From assembly GCA_947498055.1 (NCBI GenBank), contig CANMJA010000026.1, positions 1 to 64,000 on the forward strand: a DNA stretch of 64,000 nt, given 5' to 3'. Source of the DNA: an uncultured Tenacibaculum sp. (GTDB lineage: Bacteria > Bacteroidota > Bacteroidia > Flavobacteriales > Flavobacteriaceae). Under the pieces are notes generated by a model. The model saw only the letters and a program-made list of their open reading frames with translations. It was not told the origin of the DNA and made no database searches. Below are positions 40,067-49,382 of this stretch, one piece after another (position 1 is the first letter of the stretch; each line of letters begins with the position of its first letter). Made by a program: the position numbers and the translations under genes.

Positions 40067-41030
40067 TTCTCATTTTCTACCTGTTTGCTTGGCAAATAAG
40101 CTTGCTATAGACAAGCCTAAGCAAGTTTGGTTTCATAAAAAACCAGTTGTATTAATTCGCTCAAATGGTAAGGTAAGTGCATTCAGTGATTATTGCCCAC
40201 ATAGAGGGATTCCATTATCATTAGGTACAGTTCGTAATAACGAAATACATTGTGCTTATCATGGTTGGTCTTTTTCCTGTACAGATGGTAAGAATACTAA
40301 TGTACCTGTAAAAAACAAGTCCATTACTTGTAAGCTTTTGTCATATAAAGTTGTAGAAATGTATGGTCTTATTTGGATAAGCGATGTAGAAGAGGCATCG
40401 ATACCTATTTTATTTACTAACAAACCTACACTAACTTCTGCTGGAAAAATAAAAGCGAATTTTCATAATACAATTGAAAATTTTTTAGAAGGGAGCCATA
40501 CACATTATGTACATGAGGGACTTATTCGATCTAAAAAAGCAAAAAGACAATTAATAAAAGCTGTATTTGAACCTAAAGAAACAGGTTTTAAAGTATATTA
40601 TGAGTCTGAAAAGGCAAAAGGACTTATTACGAAATTGACACCCAAACAGTATCAAAATTTAAGAGCAGTAGCTACATATATTTTTCCTTATATAGCTATT
40701 TTAGAATATTTTAATGATAAAGATAAATTAATTTCTCGTTTTGAAGGAATCATAAGTCCTAGTAAAGAAGGGACTAATTTTTTTGCTCGTATTTTTTTAA
40801 ATGTAGGTGTTTTTACGCCTTTTATATCCATTTTCGCAAATAGAGTATTTAAAAAAGTAATAAAACAAGATAAAAAGATATTAGAAGTACAAGAAAGAAA
40901 TATTGAGTTACATCCTAATAATAAATTTATATCAGACAATACAGATTTGGTAGGAGCACAATTATTTGCTTGGCTTTATAAAAAAGAAGACAGAATACTA
41001 GAGAAAAAAGAGTTTCATTTATTCTGGTAG
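40056..41030 (+). CDS. Rieske [2Fe-2S] non-heme iron oxygenase
   Basis: Rieske motif CPHRGIPLSLGTVRNNEIHCAYHGW; mononuclear-iron-like ENFLEGSHTHYVHEG. Confidence 0.9.
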   Translation: MNFNSHFLPVCLANKLAIDKPKQVWFHKKPVVLIRSNGKVSAFSDYCPHRGIPLSLGTVRNNEIHCAYHGWSFSCTDGKNTNVPVKNKSITCKLLSYKVVEMYGLIWISDVEEASIPILFTNKPTLTSAGKIKANFHNTIENFLEGSHTHYVHEGLIRSKKAKRQLIKAVFEPKETGFKVYYESEKAKGLITKLTPKQYQNLRAVATYIFPYIAILEYFNDKDKLISRFEGIISPSKEGTNFFARIFLNVGVFTPFISIFANRVFKKVIKQDKKILEVQERNIELHPNNKFISDNTDLVGAQLFAWLYKKEDRILEKKEFHLFW

Positions 41031-41099
41031 AAAATAATGAAATTCTTTTACCTCTTTGTATGTCTTCATTTTTCTTTAGATATTATCCTGCTAATTTTT

Positions 41100-42005
41100 T
41101 TAATCTATAGTTACTACAACACGTCTGTTTTTTGCTCTACCATTTTCTGTGTTATTAGTAGCAATAGGTTTTAATTCTCCTTTTGAAATTACAGAAATTC
41201 GATCATTAGATATGCCACTTTTTACTAAATATTGTTTAATAAAATTGGCTCTTTTTTCTCCTAAAATCTTATTAGCATGAATACTTCCAGTATTATCTGT
41301 GTGTCCTGTTATAGAACAAAAAGCATCCTCTACTTTATCTAAATAGGTAGAAATATTTACAATTTTTATACGTTGTTTAGGAGTAAAACCAGTATTTGAT
41401 TGTGTTTTGTTAAAATTTAAAACGAGAGGGTTTTCTGTTATTTCCTTCATAATAGCATTAATCATTGCCGATGCATCTTTAGATTTTTTAACACTAAATT
41501 TTAAAGGCTTTTTCATAACGTTAGAAGAATCAACAGTCATATTATCATTTAATTCACTATTAATATCAATTATTTTTGTTGAAATTCCCTTTTTAGCTAT
41601 ATAATTTTTTACTTAAATAGCCCTAGCTAACCCTATATTAGGAAAAGCAGAGTTATTTATTTCATCACTCATATAATATCCAGTTATAGATAAAGATTTT
41701 TCTTTTTCTTTTACTAGAAAATCTTTCACCTCTCCAATTTTACTGTCTAATTTGTCTTTAATAGCTGAAGAAAAATGAATACTTGATTTTTCAAATTTAA
41801 GATCTTCTTCTAAAGAAAAAGTAATATTTCCATAAGCATCTTTTACAGCAAAAGAAATAGAAGGTTTTTGTTCAGAAATTTTTGGTGTAATTGGAGTTAT
41901 TTTGGTTGACTCTTTCTGATTATTACAGCATAATTTCCAAGAAAAATAAGTCCCAATAATAATAGTAAATAGAATACCAAGTAAATAAAGTATTTTTTTT
42001 GTCAT
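41100..42005 (-). pseudogene. OmpA-family protein gene interrupted by a single in-frame TAA
   Basis: ORFs 41613..42005 and 41100..41540 lie in one frame (302 codons): ...NIGLARAI*VKNYIAKKGISTKIIDINSELNDNMTV...ITGHTDNTGSIHANKILGEKRANFIKQYL... Confidence 0.85.
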
Positions 42006-42140
42006 TTTTTTGTTTTAAATTTTTTAGTTGTAAGGGAGAAGTGTATTTATTTGAATACTTAACATATAATAAGTATCTGTATTTTTGAAACCTAAGAGCT
42101 AAAAAAGTCACACTTTATATTAGAATTTAAAAGACTATAA

Positions 42141-42704
42141 ATGAAAATAAAACTTTGGACAATTCAGAATGAAAGTGGATGGAAAGAATTACAAGAAAAA
42201 GGAATTCTTTTAGCTAAAGAAAAATATGTGTATCCCAGTTTTAAAGAAGGGTATGATTGGATGAATATTCAAATGGAAAAAAGAATAGGACAGCGAAAAA
42301 ATAAAAACCAATATCCAATTTGGGCATGGTTTCAATATTTCGATATGAATAAAAAGAAGCCTGATTTAAGACGATCTGGACATTTACCCAAAGGAGAAAT
42401 ACGATATAGAATAGAGATTGAAAAGAATAGAGGAGATGTTTTATTATCTGATTTCGTTTTGTGGCATTGGCCATTATGTTATAAAGATTTTATAGCAGAT
42501 TCAGAAGAAAAAGCAGTAAAAGTAGATAAAGAATTATTAAAGTTTTCTCAAAGTGAGATAGAAAATAGTTGGAAGAAAATTTTTAATATGAATTTTGATT
42601 TAGAATATTATACGCTTCCTTTTGAAGAGAAAAAAATTCAAGCTACTTTTTGGGAATTAAAAGTAGAAGATATTATTAAAGTAGATAGATTTATATCTAA
42701 ATAA
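42141..42704 (+). CDS. DUF3841 domain-containing protein
   Basis: MKIKLWTIQNESGWKELQEKGIL...GYDWMNIQMEKRIG...YPIWAWFQY. Confidence 0.88.
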   Translation: MKIKLWTIQNESGWKELQEKGILLAKEKYVYPSFKEGYDWMNIQMEKRIGQRKNKNQYPIWAWFQYFDMNKKKPDLRRSGHLPKGEIRYRIEIEKNRGDVLLSDFVLWHWPLCYKDFIADSEEKAVKVDKELLKFSQSEIENSWKKIFNMNFDLEYYTLPFEEKKIQATFWELKVEDIIKVDRFISK

Positions 42705-42785
42705 AACTCTGAAAGAATTTAGTGTAGAGAAACCTATTTTTCGTTTTAAAATATTTGCATAGAAATTAGGTTAAATAGTATAATT

Positions 42786-43400
42786 TTAACTTTTCGTATA
42801 TAACTTTATATATTTAGATATTCCAAAATAAACAATAAGACTAAGAAAAATACCTCCCAAAATATCATAAAAATAATGCTGTCCAGTACTTAATACAGAC
42901 CAAGTAATTAATAAAAACCAAAGGCAACTAATAAGAGTTAAAAACTTATTTTTTATTAGTAGTAAGAAAAATGTTGCTAGTAATGAATTGGCTATATGCA
43001 AGGAAGGAAAACAGTTAGATCGAACATCATTATTTATAACAAACGATAATACTTTAAATGAAATTGGACTGTTTTTTTGAAGTATTTGATAGTCATTATT
43101 AATAATAAATGTTGGATGGAAAACGAAGAAAATTAGAGAGATAATAGAATTAAAGAGAATTAACTTTATAAATAAAATCATATCTTCTTTTTTAGAAAGA
43201 TATACCGTTAAAAATAATAATAGAAAAAAAGACATGTAAATCCATACTGCCAAAAAATGAGGTTTTACATAATCATCTACAGAAGTTAAAGGAATCGTTT
43301 TTGCTTCAAATAGATGTATAAAACTCCCTAAATAATATAATGTTGCTACTACAAATTGTAGCATTAAATAAATAATTACTCTATTGTTTTTCAACTGCAT
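42786..43400 (-). CDS. PAP2 superfamily membrane phosphatase/phosphotransferase
   Basis: SNCFPSLHIANS and STGQHYFYDILGG, multi-TM. Confidence 0.85.
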   Translation of the reverse strand: MQLKNNRVIIYLMLQFVVATLYYLGSFIHLFEAKTIPLTSVDDYVKPHFLAVWIYMSFFLLLFLTVYLSKKEDMILFIKLILFNSIISLIFFVFHPTFIINNDYQILQKNSPISFKVLSFVINNDVRSNCFPSLHIANSLLATFFLLLIKNKFLTLISCLWFLLITWSVLSTGQHYFYDILGGIFLSLIVYFGISKYIKLYTKS

Positions 43401-43410
43401 TTATTAAAAA

Positions 43411-44508
43411 TTAAATTTTCTGTTTTCTTAATGCAGTATAAGTAGTGTATAATACGTGCAAAAATAATAGCATAAAGAAAATATTAAGTAGCCAATTATT
43501 TAAGGTAGTTATTACAAAAATAATAGGTAGAATAACTCCGGTTATTATCCAAAGTAACAATCCCCAATACCTACCTTCAGATACACCTCCAATAGCTAGT
43601 GTTCCTGTAAAAATAATTACCACCAAAAATATTTTTATAGAATTAGACCATATATCTTCATAAAAAATATAATTTAATAACAAGAAAAACAATAATAAAG
43701 CAGCAGTACCTAATACAAGCCCTTTTATTTTATAACGAACACTTTTTGTTTTAAATTTTGGTATTGAAATTCCAAAAAACTGAAATACAGGTATGTTATT
43801 AGCCCAAAATAAATTGTTTGTTTTAATAGAATCTAGGGTTCCGAAAATAACAGGATCCTCTTCTTTTTCTTCCTGAAAAGTACCAAATAGTTTATCCCAA
43901 AAAACCAAAGTTCCTCCAAAATTCTTATCTATATAATCTGGATTTACACCATGATGTACTCTATGATGCGAAGGAGTTATCATTATTTTTTCTAGAAAAC
44001 CACTTTTTTTAACAATCCCATTATGGTTGTAAAATTGTACAAAATAGTGCAAAGAAGAAATGGAAACAAATATCTCAAACGGAACTCCAATAACCGCTAA
44101 TATTATAAAAAAAGGAATAGAAGTTACCGAGGAGTACCAAGAATTTCGAATACCTAAGGATAAATTATATTCTTCTCCTTCGTGATGCACAACGTGTACT
44201 ATCCAAAACAATTTAATTTTATGATGCAAACGATGCAGCCAATAAAAGCAAAAATCCCAGGTAAGAAAAGTAAAAACCCAAATAGGAATAAAAGACCAGT
44301 TTTTTAATAAGTAAAAACTATAATTGTGTAAAATGAAATAAAAAACAGCTAATTCAGCACCTCTTAAAATCCACATTAATATATGCCCAGAATTAAGATT
44401 AAAAACAACATCTCTCCAAGGAATTTGTTCTTTTTTATAGAATTTTAAAACGAATAATTCTATAATTACCATTAATAACATTAATCCAGTTCCTAAAGCT
44501 AAATTCAT
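43411..44508 (-). CDS. Sterol desaturase / fatty acid hydroxylase family protein
   Basis: His boxes HRLHH, HVVHH, HHRVHH; start moved to MNLALGTG. Confidence 0.92.
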   Translation of the reverse strand: MNLALGTGLMLLMVIIELFVLKFYKKEQIPWRDVVFNLNSGHILMWILRGAELAVFYFILHNYSFYLLKNWSFIPIWVFTFLTWDFCFYWLHRLHHKIKLFWIVHVVHHEGEEYNLSLGIRNSWYSSVTSIPFFIILAVIGVPFEIFVSISSLHYFVQFYNHNGIVKKSGFLEKIMITPSHHRVHHGVNPDYIDKNFGGTLVFWDKLFGTFQEEKEEDPVIFGTLDSIKTNNLFWANNIPVFQFFGISIPKFKTKSVRYKIKGLVLGTAALLLFFLLLNYIFYEDIWSNSIKIFLVVIIFTGTLAIGGVSEGRYWGLLLWIITGVILPIIFVITTLNNWLLNIFFMLLFLHVLYTTYTALRKQKI

Positions 44509-44512
44509 ATGT

Positions 44513-45517
44513 TTAATATTTAAGTAAAAGTCCACCAATAGAAACGCCTGCCGCAGTTCCACATAACAAGCAAGTATCTCCAGTTTTCACTGTTTTATTT
44601 TGAATATTTTCTATAAAAGCCAAAGGAATAGAAGCAGCAATACAATTGCCATATTTTTCTAGCTGATTATAGACCGTATTTTCCTTTTCATAGGCATTTG
44701 TATGCTCTGCAAACAATTGCAAACCAAATTTACTAGCTTGATGAGGGATAATTAAATCAATATCTTCTAATGTAGAATTGATCGGATTAAAAAAGTTCGC
44801 TAAAAATTCTGGTAATACCGATTTTGTAAAACGTAGTAATCTCCTTCCATTCATTTGAAAACTATACAGTTCTTCATTGTATGGGTAATCTCTTGGAAAA
44901 TATTTTGCGCCACCTCCTTTTATAATAGTATCTTGGTTACATTCGGTATAGGTATTAATGGTTTGTCTAATTAAACCACTATTTGAATCTATATCTTTTG
45001 AAATAATTATAGCAGTTGCTGCATCTCCAAACAAACAAAAAGTTTCTGCATTATTAGAATTTAACCCTTTAGAAGCAACTTCAGAAGTTACTATTGCAAT
45101 GGTATTTATATCTGGATCTTGTAATTTATAGGAAGCAAAATCTAAAGCAGAAATAAAACTTAAACAAGTAGAGTTTATATCTATACAAGGAAAGTTACAA
45201 TTTTTAGATTCACTAAATAAATTTGCTATAGAAGAAGACCGATTAGGTAGAATGTAATCAAAAGTTGCACCGCCACCAATTAACATATCTAAATCGTTAA
45301 ACGTTATTTTGGCATCATTTAAGGCATTTTGTAATGCTTCGGCTCCCATGGTAGAAACACTTTCGTTTTGCACATGGTATCTAGTTTTTACACCAGTATA
45401 TTTGTAAATCCACCCTTTCGATAGCTGTAATTTCTTTTCTAACTCCTCATTGGTAACCATATTTTCTGGTAAAAATTTACCAAGTCCAATCACTTTAAAT
45501 GGTCTTCTTACTTTCAT
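44513..45517 (-). CDS. 3-oxoacyl-ACP synthase III family protein (thiolase superfamily)
   Basis: Candidate Cys-His-Asn triad: DINSTCLSFISAL, IPHQASKFG, YGNCIAASIPLA. Confidence 0.9.
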   Translation of the reverse strand: MKVRRPFKVIGLGKFLPENMVTNEELEKKLQLSKGWIYKYTGVKTRYHVQNESVSTMGAEALQNALNDAKITFNDLDMLIGGGATFDYILPNRSSSIANLFSESKNCNFPCIDINSTCLSFISALDFASYKLQDPDINTIAIVTSEVASKGLNSNNAETFCLFGDAATAIIISKDIDSNSGLIRQTINTYTECNQDTIIKGGGAKYFPRDYPYNEELYSFQMNGRRLLRFTKSVLPEFLANFFNPINSTLEDIDLIIPHQASKFGLQLFAEHTNAYEKENTVYNQLEKYGNCIAASIPLAFIENIQNKTVKTGDTCLLCGTAAGVSIGGLLLKY

Positions 45518-46769
45518 TTGCTATTCTTTTAAATTTATTCATAGTGTTTATTTCTATACTCCCTTCCTTCACTATGATATTTTGTATGCCCTTTTTATGA
45601 AATACATCTAGAAGCGCATTTTCTACTTTTTTACTAATTTCTTTTTTATTCAATTCTTTAGTAACTTCTACTGCATAAGTAATGGTATTTTTATTGGTAA
45701 GAGTTACTCTATAATTATGAATTTCATCACTTACATTTATAACAGCTCTACGAATAAAGTCGGGAAATAAAACAATTTTATTTCCATGAACATTAAATGT
45801 AAAAACATCATCAGAGCGCCCTTCAATTTTATCGATTACAGTAGATTTTAATCCACATTTACATGTTTCTCCTTCGTGAATAATATCGTTTAATTCATAT
45901 CTTACTAATGGTTGTGAAAACCGCATATAATCGGTAATAATAGGATGAAAACGTTTTTTGTTTTCATCGATGTATTTTTTCTCAATTTTAAGCCAATCTT
46001 CATTAAAATGTAGTTTACCTTCTTTACAAGTATGTGCTAAAAAACCTTCAGTAGCTTGGTATACTTGTTCTATTTTCTGAGAAAAAACCTTTTCAAAGTA
46101 TTTTTTTTGATCTTCTTCTAAAACTTCAGCTACTGCAATAATTTTATCAAACTTTAAGGTAATGTTTTTTTTCTCAAGACTTTTTGCTATTTCATTTAAA
46201 ACAGAAGGTTGTGCAATTAATATATTAGGTTTAATTTTTAATAATTCTGTAACATGGCCTTCAATAGGTTGCATAATATCAAAAAAATTAAATGTAAGTA
46301 TTTTTGATTTTACAGATTCATATAAATTATTATTTGCTCTTAAAAAAAAAGCAATTTTCCGTTTTTTAAAAGAAAAACCAATCACTCTATCTAAAATAGC
46401 ACCCACCCACATTGCTCTCTCTTTAGGACTAACTAAGAACAATCCTTTATTACCACTTGTACCTGATGATAATCCTACACTTATTTCTCCAATAGTAGGA
46501 TTAAAGTCTCTTGTTTGTTCGCTTTTTAAAGCAATTTCAAAAGCTTCTTTTTTAGATACTCCAACTGTATTAATAGCATCAAAATTATCCATAAACAATT
46601 GTTTGTTTACAATAGGGTAGGGCAAAGTACTATTTTTATAAAAAGAAGACTTTTTTAAGTTCTCCTTCCATTTAAAAACCCTCTTTTTAGAAGGATAATT
46701 ATTTCTAAACAATCTATTATATCGATGTAAGATGAAATAGTAAAATATGTGTAATTTAAAATTTTTCAT
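45495..46769 (-). CDS. Adenylate-forming enzyme (F390 synthetase / PaaK-like)
   Basis: GLSSGTSGNKGLFLVSPKERAMW P-loop-like motif; YQATEGFLAHTC; RYELNDI; KIEGRSDDVF. Confidence 0.88.
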   Translation of the reverse strand: MKNFKLHIFYYFILHRYNRLFRNNYPSKKRVFKWKENLKKSSFYKNSTLPYPIVNKQLFMDNFDAINTVGVSKKEAFEIALKSEQTRDFNPTIGEISVGLSSGTSGNKGLFLVSPKERAMWVGAILDRVIGFSFKKRKIAFFLRANNNLYESVKSKILTFNFFDIMQPIEGHVTELLKIKPNILIAQPSVLNEIAKSLEKKNITLKFDKIIAVAEVLEEDQKKYFEKVFSQKIEQVYQATEGFLAHTCKEGKLHFNEDWLKIEKKYIDENKKRFHPIITDYMRFSQPLVRYELNDIIHEGETCKCGLKSTVIDKIEGRSDDVFTFNVHGNKIVLFPDFIRRAVINVSDEIHNYRVTLTNKNTITYAVEVTKELNKKEISKKVENALLDVFHKKGIQNIIVKEGSIEINTMNKFKRIANESKKTI

Positions 46770-47604
46770 TCTTCCATTTTATATCCTCTGGTAATTCTAA
46801 GTATGTTTCCATACAATGACTAGGAATAATTAGTGTTTCTGTATTATTTTTATAGAATACATGTACACGATGAAGGCTTTTTTTAAAATCTTTCCAAGAA
46901 TTAAAAAATAGTTTTACAATTGGATGCGGTAATTTCAAATCTTTAAAATTACCTTTTAACCAAGCGGCATCAGAAATTAAAAACACTTTTCTTTTACTTG
47001 TTTTTACAAGTATTCCTATCATGCCAAAAGCATGACCATCTAAAGCATGTATGGTAATTGTTCCATCTTCAAAAAGATCGATGCCTTTTCCTAAATCTGT
47101 GTGTTCATACCGTCCTTTTTCAACTTCTAAAAATAAAACTCTCTTTTCAAAATCTTTAGGCATTAAAGAAGGGATATATGCTTTTACCAAACCAGAAAAA
47201 CCTTTTTTACCCTTTACATCCTCATATCCTTTTTTAGTACATATAAATTGTGCCTTTGGAAAATCTTTTAACCCTCCAATATGATCTGCATGAAAATGAG
47301 ATATAATAATGTACTTTATTTCATCTGGCGTAATTCCTATTTTTTTTAATTGATGAATTACTTCCTCTTCTTCACTTAAAGTAACTTTAGTAATAGCAGC
47401 ATATAGTTGATAAGGAAACTTTTTTGTTGCTTCAAAAAAACGATTAGAATATCCTGTATCAAATAAGATGTATCCTTTTTTCGGATGTTTTATTAAGGCA
47501 AAAAGAGCATTAAATGAAATATTTTTCCTTGGCATACCTCTTTGCGCATGATGTCCGCCTGCTTTACAATATCCTGCTTTACTAATTTTTAAATCTACAT
47601 TCAT
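46756..47604 (-). CDS. MBL-fold metallohydrolase (lactonase-like)
   Basis: SHFHADHIGGLKDF, HALDGHAFG; ATGA overlap with the upstream epimerase stop. Confidence 0.92.
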   Translation of the reverse strand: MNVDLKISKAGYCKAGGHHAQRGMPRKNISFNALFALIKHPKKGYILFDTGYSNRFFEATKKFPYQLYAAITKVTLSEEEEVIHQLKKIGITPDEIKYIIISHFHADHIGGLKDFPKAQFICTKKGYEDVKGKKGFSGLVKAYIPSLMPKDFEKRVLFLEVEKGRYEHTDLGKGIDLFEDGTITIHALDGHAFGMIGILVKTSKRKVFLISDAAWLKGNFKDLKLPHPIVKLFFNSWKDFKKSLHRVHVFYKNNTETLIIPSHCMETYLELPEDIKWKNEKF

Positions 47605-48599
47605 ACCTTCTCCTTTTTTAAATACCACTCTAAAAATTCATCCATTGCTTCTAATGTAGATTGTTTTGGTAAATAGCCTAATTTATTTTTTGCTTTTGAA
47701 ATATCAAACCAAACAGCATTTGCTAAAATACCTACAGAATATCTTGTTAAAATTGGTTCTGTTTTTTTAGTTATATATGTTGCTTTTAATTCCATTGCAT
47801 AAGCAATTTTATATAGAACGGAAGCGGGCATTTTTTTAGTGATTTTTTGAAAACCTAATTTTTCAAGCATATAATTAATAGCATTCCATAGTTTTATTGG
47901 TTCACCATTTGTTATGTTATAATCTGTATTACAATTTATAGTATCTGTGTTTATGGCAAGCCATATAGCATCTACAAAATTAGAAACAGATGTTAAATCG
48001 ACTTTGTTTTCTCCAGATCCAATAATTTTCAATCTTTTTTCTTTATAACTGCGTATCATTCGTGGCATAATAACTGTATCGCCTGCACCAACAAGAGCTC
48101 TAGGTCTTAGTATCACATATTCTAATCCAGATGCTGCAATCATTTTTTCTGCTTCTACCTTTGTAACAGCATAATTATTAACTAATTTTTTAGGCAAAGC
48201 AGATGCTTCATTTATGTTTATAGCATTTTTATAATCAAAATAAATACTTGGGCTAGAAATATAAATGAATCGTTTAACTTTTGATTTTTTAGCTGCCTCA
48301 ATTAAATTACTTTGGGTAGTACAATTTGCTTTATAAAAAGCATCATAAGTTCCCCATGGAGAAGATAAACTAGCACAGTTTATAACAATATCGATAGGAT
48401 TTTTAAAAAGATCTTCTACAAAGAATTTATTAGTTAAATCGCCCAGTAAATAGGTGATTTTTTGGGAAGATATAGCCGGATTGTAACGATTAAATTTTCG
48501 TCCTGTTGCTATAATATTTGTAACGGTATTTTTTAAGAGTAATTTTTTTACAATTCTACTTCCTAAAAAACCTGTTGCTCCTGTAACTAAAATATTCAT
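47601..48599 (-). CDS. NAD-dependent epimerase / 3beta-HSD family protein (OleD-like)
   Basis: VTGATGFLGSRIV, SLSSPWGTYDAFYKANCTTQSNLI, YISSPSIYF, YAVTKVEAE. Confidence 0.9.
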   Translation of the reverse strand: MNILVTGATGFLGSRIVKKLLLKNTVTNIIATGRKFNRYNPAISSQKITYLLGDLTNKFFVEDLFKNPIDIVINCASLSSPWGTYDAFYKANCTTQSNLIEAAKKSKVKRFIYISSPSIYFDYKNAININEASALPKKLVNNYAVTKVEAEKMIAASGLEYVILRPRALVGAGDTVIMPRMIRSYKEKRLKIIGSGENKVDLTSVSNFVDAIWLAINTDTINCNTDYNITNGEPIKLWNAINYMLEKLGFQKITKKMPASVLYKIAYAMELKATYITKKTEPILTRYSVGILANAVWFDISKAKNKLGYLPKQSTLEAMDEFLEWYLKKEKV

Positions 48600-48776
48600 A
48601 TTTAAACTAGATCAAAATTTTAAAAGCTACTCTTCCATTTTATTTACTTCCTATTAATAATAACAATATTACATATCTTTTCTCGAAAAGAAGGATCTAT
48701 TTTATAAGTGCAAGTAAATAAAGAGTATTCGTATTCTTTTTTTTACTAAAAAAATATACAGAGATGAAAAATAAAC

Positions 48777-49382
48777 TTATTTTTCAATAGTTCTAAAGGT
48801 TAAATTAACTCTTGGTCTATGTGTTTTTTTAGTAGGAGGTAAGCGATGTAGCCAGTTCGTTTGTGTTTCGTCTTTCATTACTAATAAAGACCCGTGTTGT
48901 AAAACCAAAGATACTACTTCTTTGCTGTGTTTATTTTTAAAAGCAAATTTTCTCTCCGAACCAAAAGTTACAGATGCAATAGCGCCGTTTTTTTTCAAAT
49001 CTTTTTCAGCGTCACTATGCCAAGCCATTCCTTCAGAACCATCGTGGTATAAGTTTAAAAGACATGAATTATAAGTTTCATTGGTTTCTTGTTCGATAAA
49101 CTTTTTAATTGTAATTAATTCTTTAGTAAAAGGCAGTGCTGTTTTTGTGGTATTAGAATAAGAATATTCAAAAGGTTTTTCTCCATACCAAGCTACTTTT
49201 CGCTTTGTAATAACTAATTTCCCAAAAATGAGTGCTTCATCGTTTTTCCAAGCAATAGTATTTAATAAATGCTCATAATAAAAATCAGCTTCATTTCTAT
49301 TAAATACATTACCATAATAATTAACAGTACCTTCTTTGGGTAATAAATTTGTTAATTGGTTATGTTGGTTAAATAAATCCAT
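48777..49382 (-). CDS. AlkB-like 2OG-Fe(II) oxygenase
   Basis: NLYHDGSEGMAWHSDAEKDL..., ASVTFGSERKFAFK, HRLPPTKKTHRPRVNLTFR. Confidence 0.94.
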   Translation of the reverse strand: MDLFNQHNQLTNLLPKEGTVNYYGNVFNRNEADFYYEHLLNTIAWKNDEALIFGKLVITKRKVAWYGEKPFEYSYSNTTKTALPFTKELITIKKFIEQETNETYNSCLLNLYHDGSEGMAWHSDAEKDLKKNGAIASVTFGSERKFAFKNKHSKEVVSLVLQHGSLLVMKDETQTNWLHRLPPTKKTHRPRVNLTFRTIEK

